Assembly: GCA_020633415.1 (NCBI GenBank)
Contig: JACKDQ010000002.1
Coordinates: 186,001-250,000, forward strand
DNA from: Deltaproteobacteria bacterium
Lineage (GTDB): Bacteria; Myxococcota_A; Polyangia; GCA-2747355
Direction of reading: 5' to 3'
DNA: 64,000 nucleotides
The position numbers and the translations under genes were made by a program. The notes beneath the pieces are model-generated. The model was not told where the DNA came from and did not search any database. It worked only from the letters and a program-made list of their open reading frames with translations. Below are positions 8,183-15,751 of the stretch, one piece after another. Within the stretch, counting starts at the first letter, position 1. The number at the start of each line of letters is the position of its first letter.

Positions 8183-9844
8183 CTAGTGCGGTTCGCTAGC
8201 GATGATCGCCTGGTAGGTCAGCAGTCCCCCGCTGAGGTTGCGCGCATCAAAACCATGCTGGCGTAGCGCGCGAACGGCGTAATAGGCGCGCTGACCGACC
8301 CGGCAATACAGCCAAAGCTCGCCACCTTGAGGCAATTTGTCGAGGCCCTGGCGCAATTGAGAAAGCGGCAAGCTGAGTGCGCCGGGGATGTGCTCGGACT
8401 CGAATTCATTGGGTTCGCGAACGTCGACCAGCGTGACATCACCGCGTTGATCGAGCGCCCGCCAACTGGCAAGCGGCATGTCGCCACGCAAAACATTGGC
8501 GGCGATCATCCCGGCCATGTTGACCGGATCTTTGGCGGCGCCAAACTGTGGCGCGTAGCACAACTCGGCTTCTTCGAGGTCGTAGACCGTTGCACCCATT
8601 TGGATCGCCATCGCGATCACATCGATCCGTCGCTCGACCCCGGCCTCGCCCGTGGCTTGCGCCCCGAGAATCTTGCCGTCGGCCAGCGAAAACGTCAGCT
8701 TCAGGTGAATCGGCCGCGCGCCGGGATAATAGCCAACGTGATGCCCAGGGTGTAGATAGATGCTCGCCACGTCGCTTTGGGCGCGCTCGGCGAGCAGCTT
8801 CTCCGTCGCACCGGTCTGCGCAATGACTTGGTCGAACACGCCGCAAACGGCAGTCGACTGCACGCCGCGAAAGCGCGAGCCGCGGCCGGCGATGCTGTCG
8901 GCGGCGACGCGTCCCTGGCGGTTGGCCGGACCCGCCAACGGCACGATGTGCGGCGTCCCGTGGACGACGTGGGTCACCTCGATCGCGTCACCGACCGCCC
9001 AAATATGCGGGTCACTGGTTTGCATCTCCGTATCGACTTGGATCGCTTTGGTCTGGCCGAGGGTTAGCCCAGCGTCGGCGGCCAAGCTGGTCTCGGGAAC
9101 GATGCCCATCCCAAGGATCACCAGGTCGGCAGGAAACCGGCTGCCGTCCCGGGTCGCGACGGTCAATCCGCCACCATCGGGCGAAAAGCCGGCGACACCA
9201 TCACCGAGGTGCAACTTTACGCCCTTGCGCTGTAACGTTTCAGCGATCGGCGCAGCCATCTCGCGATCGAGGCTCGGCATCACCTGCTCGGCAAGCTCGA
9301 TCAAGGTCACCTCGACGCCCCGGCGCGTGAGGTTCTCGGCCATCTCCAACCCAATAAACCCAGCGCCGACCACCACCGCCCGCTGAACGTTCTTTTCGAC
9401 CAACCAGCTGCGGATCAACCGACTGTCGGGGATCGTCCGCAGCGAAAAGATGCCTGGCAGATCGATACCGGGGATCGGCGGTCGAACCGGACGACCTCCC
9501 GGCGAGAGAACCAACGCGTCGTAGCGCTCTTGATAGTCGCGCCTGCCCTTTAGGTCGCGAACGATCACCGTTTGCCCTGCGCGATCGATCGAGAGCACCT
9601 CGCTATCGGTGCGCACGTCGATAGCAAAGCGCTCCCGAAAGAGCTCCGGCGAAGCGACGAGCAGTTTGCGCTCATCGGCGATGACGTCGCCAACGTAATA
9701 GGGCAGGCCGCAGTTGGCGAAGCTCACGTAAGGCCCGCGGTCAAAAACAACGATCTCCCAGTGTTCTTTGAGACGTCGCAATCGTGCCGCACATGAAGCA
9801 CCGCCGGCGACGCCCCCAACGATCAACGCGCGCTTTTTTTCCAT
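8183..9844 (-). CDS. CoA-disulfide reductase with C-terminal rhodanese domain
   Basis: A 553-residue protein starting at ATG 9844 (MEKKRALIVGG), chosen because the FAD Rossmann fold begins there; the frame remains open 53 codons further upstream, but that part is low-complexity repeat. Motifs: FAD loop GGVAGGASCA, active Cys45 in SFANCGLPYY, NAD-binding VVGAGFIGLEMAE, second FAD motif WAVGDAIE. The region YDLEEAELCYAPQFGAAKDP is typical of CoA-disulfide/persulfide reductases. The C-terminal rhodanese carries loop CRVGQRAY with a catalytic Cys. The family reduces CoA disulfide, persulfide or polysulfide with NAD(P)H, so a role in thiol or sulfane-sulfur handling is expected. Confidence 0.9.
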   Translation of the reverse strand: MEKKRALIVGGVAGGASCAARLRRLKEHWEIVVFDRGPYVSFANCGLPYYVGDVIADERKLLVASPELFRERFAIDVRTDSEVLSIDRAGQTVIVRDLKGRRDYQERYDALVLSPGGRPVRPPIPGIDLPGIFSLRTIPDSRLIRSWLVEKNVQRAVVVGAGFIGLEMAENLTRRGVEVTLIELAEQVMPSLDREMAAPIAETLQRKGVKLHLGDGVAGFSPDGGGLTVATRDGSRFPADLVILGMGIVPETSLAADAGLTLGQTKAIQVDTEMQTSDPHIWAVGDAIEVTHVVHGTPHIVPLAGPANRQGRVAADSIAGRGSRFRGVQSTAVCGVFDQVIAQTGATEKLLAERAQSDVASIYLHPGHHVGYYPGARPIHLKLTFSLADGKILGAQATGEAGVERRIDVIAMAIQMGATVYDLEEAELCYAPQFGAAKDPVNMAGMIAANVLRGDMPLASWRALDQRGDVTLVDVREPNEFESEHIPGALSLPLSQLRQGLDKLPQGGELWLYCRVGQRAYYAVRALRQHGFDARNLSGGLLTYQAIIASEPH

Positions 9845-9938
9845 GCGGCAGCCTACCCCAGCGCCAACCAGGCTTACAACCGCAGCGCCAGTCCTGCTGC
9901 GAACAGCCGTGCTGCAGGCCGATTGTTGCCAGCTGCCA

Positions 9939-9971
9939 CGCCAGTTGCCGCCAGTCGCAACGCCAGTTGCC
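9939..9971. repeat. short direct repeat upstream of the CoA-disulfide reductase
   Basis: The 11-mer CGCCAGTTGCC occurs at 9939-9949 and 9961-9971, with related GCCAGCTGCC just before. The stretch 9845-10084 holds no convincing gene. The repeat lies about 100 nt upstream of the reductase start and may be regulatory or simple slippage. Confidence 0.35.
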
Positions 9972-10084
9972 AGCGATGCCCGCCGCCAACACCGGCTAAA
10001 CAACGGTTTAGCCGCCGCTCAGGCTGGTCCGATACCTGCACGTGATCGAAGCGGCGTCCGCCGCGCCGAGCTCCGGGAGGTATC

Positions 10085-10363
10085 ATGGGCCAAGGCCAGT
10101 CCAACGCCGCGATTCGCATCGAAAGCCTAGAGAGACCCCGCACGCCGGGGCAGCGACGTCGCTGGCGCGACCGGATCAGCCAGGTCATCCGCCTCAGACC
10201 GAGCGCGCCACCGCCGCTTCCCGGCGGAGTACTCGAGGAAGACGACCAGAGCGCCCCTTTGGTCGAGCTCGTCGCTCGGGCAACCGGGCGGCCGGTCGTG
10301 CCCCCAAAACCGACGCCAACCTTTGCCGACCTCGACGCGATCATCGAAGACTACAAGCGCTAG
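10085..10363 (+). CDS. small hypothetical protein, basic N-terminus
   Basis: A 92-residue protein with a strong ribosome-binding site (GGGAGG, 5 nt before ATG). The N-terminal half is Arg-rich, the middle is Pro-rich (PSAPPPLPGG), and the C-terminus ends in an acidic helix with DYKR. No signal peptide and no recognised domain. It is followed after about 120 nt by the SRPBCC gene on the same strand. Function unknown. Confidence 0.65.
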   Translation: MGQGQSNAAIRIESLERPRTPGQRRRWRDRISQVIRLRPSAPPPLPGGVLEEDDQSAPLVELVARATGRPVVPPKPTPTFADLDAIIEDYKR

Positions 10364-10487
10364 CCTTTCGAAGCCAACCCGCCGACAACATAAACATTTC
10401 TCTTCCGATCCCGGCAGGCCGGCCCCAACAGTATCGTCCAGCCCAGAGATGGACACATCACGCCAAAGTGAGCTAAAAGGCGCCGCG

Positions 10488-10931
10488 ATGAAGATCAACG
10501 ACCGAGCCCCCGCTCATGCCCGCGACGATATCCTGATCGCGGCCCCACTCGAACTGGTCTGGCAGCTCCACTGTGACGTCGACAACTGGGCCAACTGGCA
10601 ACCGGACATTTCGCGAGCCAAACTCGATACGCCGCTTGCTATCGGCGCCTCCTTCACCTGGAAGGCCGGACCGGCGGCGATCGCCTCGCGCATCGAGGCC
10701 TTTGAGCCACAGCGCACGATGGGCTGGAGCGGCAAGGCGATGGGAGCGCGAGCGTTGCACGTCTGGCACTTCGACCGGCGTGGTGACCAAACCTACGTTG
10801 AAACCGCCGAGTCGCTCGAAGGGCTGGTGATCCGCATGGCCGGCCGCAAAGCCCAGGCAATGCTTGAAAAGACCTGTCGCCGCTGGCTCGAAGCGCTCAA
10901 AGCCGAGGCTGAACGCCGTCACGCTGGCTGA
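10488..10931 (+). CDS. SRPBCC (polyketide cyclase/START-like) protein
   Basis: A 147-residue protein starting at ATG 10488, preceded by AAAAGG. The frame is open upstream to 10323, but that part overlaps the previous gene. The pattern DILIAAPLELVWQL, then DVDNWANWQPDI, then RTMGWSGKAMG and YVETAESLEG matches the SRPBCC ligand-binding fold (polyketide cyclase/dehydrase type). Such proteins bind hydrophobic ligands; the ligand here cannot be told. No signal peptide. It lies just upstream of the histidine operon promoter, on the same strand, and seems unrelated to it. Confidence 0.75.
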   Translation: MKINDRAPAHARDDILIAAPLELVWQLHCDVDNWANWQPDISRAKLDTPLAIGASFTWKAGPAAIASRIEAFEPQRTMGWSGKAMGARALHVWHFDRRGDQTYVETAESLEGLVIRMAGRKAQAMLEKTCRRWLEALKAEAERRHAG

Positions 10932-10982
10932 GCCCTATTTCCGCTGTTGTGGCGACGGCTTCCCGACCGAAGGCCGCCGAGA

Positions 10983-11011
10983 TTGACGACTGAGCTGTGG
11001 GCTGCTATCAA
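10983..11011 (+). promoter_or_regulatory. predicted sigma70-type promoter of the his operon
   Basis: TTGACG (10983-10988) and TATCAA (11006-11011) are separated by exactly 17 nt. The expected transcription start, 7-9 nt after the -10 box, falls at about 11018-11020, essentially on the ATG of the leader peptide. No Shine-Dalgarno sequence precedes that ATG, which fits a leaderless or near-leaderless message. Confidence 0.5.
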
Positions 11012-11019
11012 TTCAACCG

Positions 11020-11106
11020 ATGATTGGCCCGCAAAAATGCCACGCCTGCGTTGCTGACCGCCATCACGGTCATCATCACCATTGTGATCATCGAGGGCCG
11101 GCCTAG
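11020..11106 (+). CDS. hisL: his operon leader peptide (HisL-like)
   Basis: This is a 28-codon reading frame, ATG 11020 to TAG 11104-11106. Eight of 28 residues are His, and residues 15-24 read HHGHHHHCDH. Regulatory leader peptides of this composition are the classical sensor of histidyl-tRNA supply: ribosome stalling in the His codons selects the antiterminator. The frame ends about 24 nt before the terminator hairpin at 11131-11160 and 117 nt before hisG. There is no ribosome-binding site, but the predicted promoter puts the start codon at or next to the mRNA 5' end. The sequence is too short for routine gene callers. Confidence 0.85.
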   Translation: MIGPQKCHACVADRHHGHHHHCDHRGPA

Positions 11107-11143
11107 GTATTTTCCCAGCAAGTTGAACCAACGTCGGCCTCCG
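11092..11143 (+). promoter_or_regulatory. antiterminator pairing of the his attenuator
   Basis: Bases 11092-11102 (CGAGGGCCGGC) can pair with 11133-11143 (GTCGGCCTCCG), giving 10 of 11 pairs including two G-U. The 5' arm begins directly after the His codons and ends just before the leader stop codon. A ribosome stalled on His codons leaves this arm largely free, whereas one at the stop codon covers it. The 3' arm overlaps the left stem and loop of the terminator, so the two hairpins are mutually exclusive. Confidence 0.7.
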
Positions 11144-11160
11144 AGCCGGCGTTTTTTTTT
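11131..11160 (+). terminator. intrinsic terminator / attenuator upstream of hisG
   Basis: The stem is ACGTCGGC (11131-11138) with GCCGGCGT (11145-11152), one G-U pair, and the loop is CTCCGA. A run of nine T follows immediately (11152-11160). It lies between the His-rich leader peptide and hisG with no gene ending before it, so it must act on transcripts entering the his operon. This is the only strong hairpin plus T-run I found in the window. Confidence 0.85.
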
Positions 11161-11222
11161 GCGCGATCTTCCTGCCCCAAAAAAAACGCCCCGCCCGGTG
11201 GTCAAGAAGATGGACCGTCGAA

Positions 11223-12095
11223 ATGGAAAACAAGGGAATCGAACCGCTCAAGCTAGCGCTGCCCAAAGGGCGGATGCAGGACGGCGTGCTGTCCTTACTG
11301 GCCGATGCCGGCATCGCACTGACCAATACCGCGCGCAGCTACCGCCCACAGATCTCGCTGGCCAACTGCGAAGTCAAGCAGCTCAAGCCACAAAACGTCG
11401 TCGAGATGCTCCATGTCGGCTCACGCGATATCGGCTTTGCCGGTGCCGACTGGGTCGCTGAGCTGGGCGTCGAAGTGGTCGAGCTGCTCAACACCGAGCT
11501 CAACCCGGTCGAGATCGTGCTCGCGGCACCACCAGCGTTGCTCGATGGCGGAGAACTTCCGCCACGTCGATTGTTGCTGGCAACTGAATACGTTCGGTTG
11601 ACCAGCGATTGGATCGACGCGCGTGGACGCACCGATCAGGTGCTGCGGACCTACGGCGCTACAGAGGTATTTCCTCCCGAGGACGCCGATGCGATCGTCG
11701 ACAACTCAGCAACAGGCAGCACGCTGGCGGCAAACGGCCTGCAGATCGTCGACCGATTGATGCGGTCTTCGACACGCCTCTACGCTAACCCGCGCGCGCT
11801 CGACAACCCAACCAAGCGCCAACGCATCGAAGACCTCAAGCTGCTGCTCTGCGCGGTGCTCGACGCGCGACGACGGGTCATGCTCGAGGTCAACGTTTCG
11901 AAAGACCGCCTCGATGAGGTACTGACAACGCTGCCCTGCATGCGCCAGCCGACGATCGCTTCGCTGGCCAACGATGCGGGGTTCGCCGTCAAAGTCGCCA
12001 TCCCCCGTGCACAGCTCGCCGATACCGTTCCGCGTGTACGCGCCGCCGGCGGCACTGATATCGTGATCACTCGCCCGGAGCAAATCATCGCATGA
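11223..12095 (+). CDS. hisG: ATP phosphoribosyltransferase, long (HisG-L) form
   Basis: A 290-residue protein catalysing the first step of histidine synthesis (ATP + PRPP to phosphoribosyl-ATP). Characteristic segments: LALPKGRMQDG near the N-terminus, VGSRDIGFAGADWV, and IVDNSATGSTLAANGL, the PRPP-binding loop region. The C-terminal 75 residues (VMLEVNVSKDRL to the end) form the ACT-like regulatory domain of the long form, so no HisZ partner is needed and feedback inhibition by histidine is expected. First structural gene behind the attenuator. Its TGA overlaps the ATG of the next gene by 4 nt. Confidence 0.95.
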   Translation: MENKGIEPLKLALPKGRMQDGVLSLLADAGIALTNTARSYRPQISLANCEVKQLKPQNVVEMLHVGSRDIGFAGADWVAELGVEVVELLNTELNPVEIVLAAPPALLDGGELPPRRLLLATEYVRLTSDWIDARGRTDQVLRTYGATEVFPPEDADAIVDNSATGSTLAANGLQIVDRLMRSSTRLYANPRALDNPTKRQRIEDLKLLLCAVLDARRRVMLEVNVSKDRLDEVLTTLPCMRQPTIASLANDAGFAVKVAIPRAQLADTVPRVRAAGGTDIVITRPEQIIA

Positions 12096-13804
12096 CCACA
12101 CCGCCCAAAGCTGTCGGCGCCCTCGGCGAAATGCGACGCTACGCGCCAAACAAACACCCGGCGCCGATCGAGTTGCGCCTTTCGGGCAACGAGGGTGCTT
12201 TGCGCGATCCGCAGATCGCGGCGCGATTGGCCAGCGCGATCAGCGCATCGAGCCTGCGAGACTACCCCGATACGACGTCGTTAACCGCCCAAGTCGCCGA
12301 GCGCTTCGGGGTCACCACAGATCGCGTGCTGGTCACCGCCGGCGCCGATGACGCGCTCTACCGAGCGCTGCTTTGCTACGCCAGTGGTCGTAATGTCGTG
12401 CTGCCCAGCCCGACTTTTGAGATGCTCGACCGTTATATTGCGCTGGTTGGTGGCGAGCTGCGCACGATCCCGTGGACTCAGCCGAGCTACCCGTTGCAAG
12501 AGGTAGAATCGCAGATCGACCCGAACACCGGTGTGGTCTTCGTCGTCAGCCCCAACAATCCGACCGGCGGCTGCTGCTCGCCCGCGCAGCTTAAGCGCCT
12601 GCTCCGCAGCGCTAACAATGCGCTAGTGATCGTCGACGAGGCTTACGGAGAATTTGCCAACGAGCCGTTGACCGAAATCGCGCTAAGCAGTCCCAATGCG
12701 CTGCTGCTGCGAACCCTCTCGAAGGCCTGGGGACTGGCCGGCCTTCGCGTGGGCTTTGCGATCGGCGCCCCAGAAGTCATCGAAGTGCTGCGCAGCGTCG
12801 GACAACCTTACGCGGTCAGTGGTCCATCGCTAGCGATCGCTGTTGCCGCCCTCGCCGCAGAAGGCCACTGGGTTGACGACTACGTCGACCGCGTCCGTAC
12901 CGAACGCGAACAACTCGTCCAGCTGCTTGCAGAGCTCGGCCAGACACCCCAACCGTCTCAGGGCAACTTCGTTTGGTGTCAGTGTAGCGATCCTCACTGG
13001 ATCACAGACGCGCTAGCCGGCCAAGGAATCGCCATCCGTCGCTTCGCGGCCCCTTTGGCACTGCAGCCGACGGTGCGCATCACCTGTCCCGGCATCGACC
13101 ACGACTTCGAGCGACTGTCGCGCGCGTTGCGTCAAGCGCTGCGCCCCGAGGCGCTGTTATTCGATATGGATGGCGTGCTGATCGACACATCCCAATCCTA
13201 TCGCGCCGCGATCATCGCCACGGCTGCAGCGTTCGGCGTTCAACTGAGTGCAAGCGATGTCTCAGCGGCCAAGGCTGCTGGCGATGCCAACGACGATTGG
13301 CTGCTGACCCAGCGACTGATCGGCGCCAAAGGTGTCGAGGTCTCACTGGAGCGGGTAACCGAGTGCTTCGAAGGTCTCTATCAGGGAACAGCGAACAACG
13401 CGGGCCTGTTCGAAAAGGAGAGCTTGCTACCGAATCGCCAGTGGCTCGAGCAACTCGGCCGGCGCTTTGCGCTCGGCATCGTTACCGGTCGCCCCCGTCG
13501 CGACGCGTTGCGAGCGCTCGAGCTATTCGACATCGCTGAGCTGTTTTCTTGCCTGGTCACCCGCGACGAGGCCCCACTTAAGCCATCACCTGCAGGCCTA
13601 GAGCTCGCCTGCCAACAACTGCAGGTCAGCACGGCCTGGTACATCGGTGATACGCCGGACGATGTACACGCCACGCGACGAGCCGGGCTGTTACCACTTG
13701 GTATACTCGCTCCGGGTGAGCGGCCGGCTAACGCCTCCGTGCTGCTGCAAGCGGGCGCCGCGCGGGTACTGACGGATCTTGCGCAGTTAGGAGACCTACT
13801 ATGA
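12092..13804 (+). CDS. hisC: histidinol-phosphate aminotransferase fused to HAD phosphatase
   Basis: A 570-residue two-domain protein. Residues 1 to about 348 are a PLP aminotransferase: SPNNPTGG, DEAYGEF, and Schiff-base Lys211 in TLSKAWGLAGLRVGF. From residue 351 a HAD hydrolase begins: FDMDGVL (Asp358, Asp360), GIVTGRPRRD, LKPSP (Lys) and YIGDTPDDV. The operon contains no other histidinol-phosphate phosphatase, so the HAD domain most likely performs that step right after the transamination; this is inference. The start overlaps the hisG stop and the stop overlaps hisB (ATGA both times). Both domains keep their catalytic residues. Confidence 0.9.
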   Translation: MTTPPKAVGALGEMRRYAPNKHPAPIELRLSGNEGALRDPQIAARLASAISASSLRDYPDTTSLTAQVAERFGVTTDRVLVTAGADDALYRALLCYASGRNVVLPSPTFEMLDRYIALVGGELRTIPWTQPSYPLQEVESQIDPNTGVVFVVSPNNPTGGCCSPAQLKRLLRSANNALVIVDEAYGEFANEPLTEIALSSPNALLLRTLSKAWGLAGLRVGFAIGAPEVIEVLRSVGQPYAVSGPSLAIAVAALAAEGHWVDDYVDRVRTEREQLVQLLAELGQTPQPSQGNFVWCQCSDPHWITDALAGQGIAIRRFAAPLALQPTVRITCPGIDHDFERLSRALRQALRPEALLFDMDGVLIDTSQSYRAAIIATAAAFGVQLSASDVSAAKAAGDANDDWLLTQRLIGAKGVEVSLERVTECFEGLYQGTANNAGLFEKESLLPNRQWLEQLGRRFALGIVTGRPRRDALRALELFDIAELFSCLVTRDEAPLKPSPAGLELACQQLQVSTAWYIGDTPDDVHATRRAGLLPLGILAPGERPANASVLLQAGAARVLTDLAQLGDLL

Positions 13805-14400
13805 ATGCCACGACAGCCGATCGCTCGGGCCAGTGCCACCGCGCAACCAAGGAAACCAAAATCGACGTCACGTTACAGATCGATGGCAAGCGCGAAATAT
13901 CGGTGCAGACTGGCATCGGCATGCTCGATCACTTGCTGTCCGCGCTAGCGTTCTTTGCGAGCTGGGACCTGACCGTTCGCGCCGAAGGCGACTTGGTTGT
14001 CGACGACCACCACACCGTCGAGGACACCGCGTTATGCGTCGGAGCCGCCTTCGACCAAGCGCTTGGCACACGCCAAGGCATCTGCCGCTTTGCCCATGCT
14101 TACGCACCTCTCGACGAGGCGCTCGCCCGCGTCGTGGTCGATCTCGGCACAAGATCGCACGCCAGCGCGAACCTCGCACTCAAGCGCGAGCGGCTCGGCC
14201 AACTGAGCTGCGAAAACATTCCGCACTTCTTGGCGTCGCTCGCCAGCGCCGGACGATTCTGTCTGCACGCCGACGTGCTGCGCGGCGAAAATGATCATCA
14301 CCGCGCCGAGGCGACATTCAAGGCGTTAGGGCTAGCGCTACGAGCCGGCTGTCGCGTCGACGACGCGCGGTCGACATTAAGCACCAAAGGGCAGCTCTGA
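13801..14400 (+). CDS. hisB: imidazoleglycerol-phosphate dehydratase
   Basis: A 199-residue monofunctional dehydratase (no N-terminal phosphatase). Metal-binding duplications are visible: GIGMLDHLLSA, then DDHHTVEDTA in the first half, and ENDHHRAEATFKA in the second; the C-terminus is STKG. It converts imidazole-glycerol phosphate to imidazole-acetol phosphate. Coupled at both ends (4 nt overlap with hisC, 1 nt with hisH). Confidence 0.95.
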   Translation: MNATTADRSGQCHRATKETKIDVTLQIDGKREISVQTGIGMLDHLLSALAFFASWDLTVRAEGDLVVDDHHTVEDTALCVGAAFDQALGTRQGICRFAHAYAPLDEALARVVVDLGTRSHASANLALKRERLGQLSCENIPHFLASLASAGRFCLHADVLRGENDHHRAEATFKALGLALRAGCRVDDARSTLSTKGQL

Positions 14401-14999
14401 TGAGCACGACGATCGACATCGTTCTGACCAACAATGCGAACATCGCCTCGGTACGTGCGGCGATCGCGCGCTTGGGTTACCAAACACGCGACGCAGACCG
14501 CCGGACGGTCGAAGACGCCACGCATTTGATCCTGCCCGGCGTCGGCACGCTGGCGAGCGCCCGTGATGCCCTCGACGAGCAAGGCCTGCTCGCCCCACTA
14601 GCGCAGCGACTCGCTGAGCCTCAAGCACCAACCCTCGCGATCTGCGTGGGCATGCAACTGCTGTCCGAAGGTAGCGAGGAATCACCGGGAGTCGCCGGAT
14701 TCGGACTGCTCAGCGGCATCGCAAGAGCCTTTCCGCCCAACGTCCGCCGCCCGCAGTTCGGCTGGAACCGCATCGCAGCCAGCGACAACTGGCTGGCCAG
14801 CGGCTATGTCTACTTCGCCAACTCCTTCGCACTGGTCGACGATCCTGGCCCTGGCTGGCAAACCGCATGGGCGACCCATGGCGTTCGTTTCCTCGCAGCA
14901 ACGCGCCGCGGCCGGATGACCGCCTGCCAATTCCACCCCGAGCTCTCCGGAGCGTTTGGCCAGAAGCTGATCGCCGACTGGATCAAAGGAGACGCCTGA
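14400..14999 (+). CDS. hisH: imidazole glycerol phosphate synthase, glutaminase subunit
   Basis: A 199-residue class I glutamine amidotransferase. The nucleophile is in AICVGMQLL, the oxyanion region is LPGVGT, and the His-Glu pair is in QFHPELSG. It supplies ammonia to HisF, encoded next with a 1 nt overlap (TGATG). The N-terminus starts with MSTTIDIVLTNNAN, where the family usually has a short beta strand ending in YGxGN; the Gly here is replaced, a minor deviation. Confidence 0.93.
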   Translation: MSTTIDIVLTNNANIASVRAAIARLGYQTRDADRRTVEDATHLILPGVGTLASARDALDEQGLLAPLAQRLAEPQAPTLAICVGMQLLSEGSEESPGVAGFGLLSGIARAFPPNVRRPQFGWNRIAASDNWLASGYVYFANSFALVDDPGPGWQTAWATHGVRFLAATRRGRMTACQFHPELSGAFGQKLIADWIKGDA

Positions 15000-15751
15000 T
15001 GCTCACCCGCAGGATCATCCCCTGTCTCGATGTCGCCGATGGCCGGATCGTCAAGGGCGTACGTTTCCAAGGTCTGCGCGACGCCGGCGACCCGCTCGAA
15101 CGCGCGCTGGACTACCAACGACAAGGCGCCGACGAGTTGGTCGTATTGGACGTCTCAGCCACGGTTGCCGAGCGCGCTCACCAAACCGCAGTGATCCGCC
15201 GACTGCGCGCCGAACTCAACATTCCGCTGACCGCCGGTGGCGGCGTGCGCTCAGCCGCCGACGCCCAACGCCTGCTAGAAGCGGGCGCAGACAAGGTCGC
15301 GATCAATACCGCCGCCGTACTGCAACCCGCGCTGCTCACCGAGCTCTCCGCGCGCTTTGGTGCACAGTGTACGGTCATCGCGATCGATGCGCGTCGGCAC
15401 CAAGACAGCTGGGAAGTGGTGATTAACGCCGGACGTGACAGCGCCAGTCGCGACGCGCTGCAATGGATCGGCGAGGCAGAACAGCGCGGCGCTGGAGAGG
15501 TCCTGCTAACCAGCTGGGATCGCGACGGCACGCTAAGCGGCTACGACCTGGAGCTGCTGCGCGCCGCCAGCTCTCGCTGGTCACTGCCGATCATCGCCTC
15601 CGGCGGCGCCAAGACCGCTGACCATCTCGTCGAAGCCTTTGAGGCCGGCGCCGATGCGGTGCTGGCCGCTTCGATCTTTCACGACCGAGATACGACGGTC
15701 AGTGCGCTCAAAGCGCAGCTTTTTGCGCGCGGAATCGAGGTGCGCCGATGA
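14999..15751 (+). CDS. hisF: imidazole glycerol phosphate synthase, cyclase subunit
   Basis: A 250-residue TIM barrel from ATG 14999 (MLTRRIIPCLDV); the frame is open further upstream, but that part is inside hisH. Catalytic Asp11 (CLDVADG) and Asp130 (VIAIDAR) are both present, and Asp174 lies in SWDRDGT. Phosphate-binding segments AGGGVRS and ASGGAK are intact. It forms the ammonia-channelled synthase with HisH and releases AICAR and imidazole-glycerol phosphate. Overlaps the following gene by 4 nt. Confidence 0.95.
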   Translation: MLTRRIIPCLDVADGRIVKGVRFQGLRDAGDPLERALDYQRQGADELVVLDVSATVAERAHQTAVIRRLRAELNIPLTAGGGVRSAADAQRLLEAGADKVAINTAAVLQPALLTELSARFGAQCTVIAIDARRHQDSWEVVINAGRDSASRDALQWIGEAEQRGAGEVLLTSWDRDGTLSGYDLELLRAASSRWSLPIIASGGAKTADHLVEAFEAGADAVLAASIFHDRDTTVSALKAQLFARGIEVRR

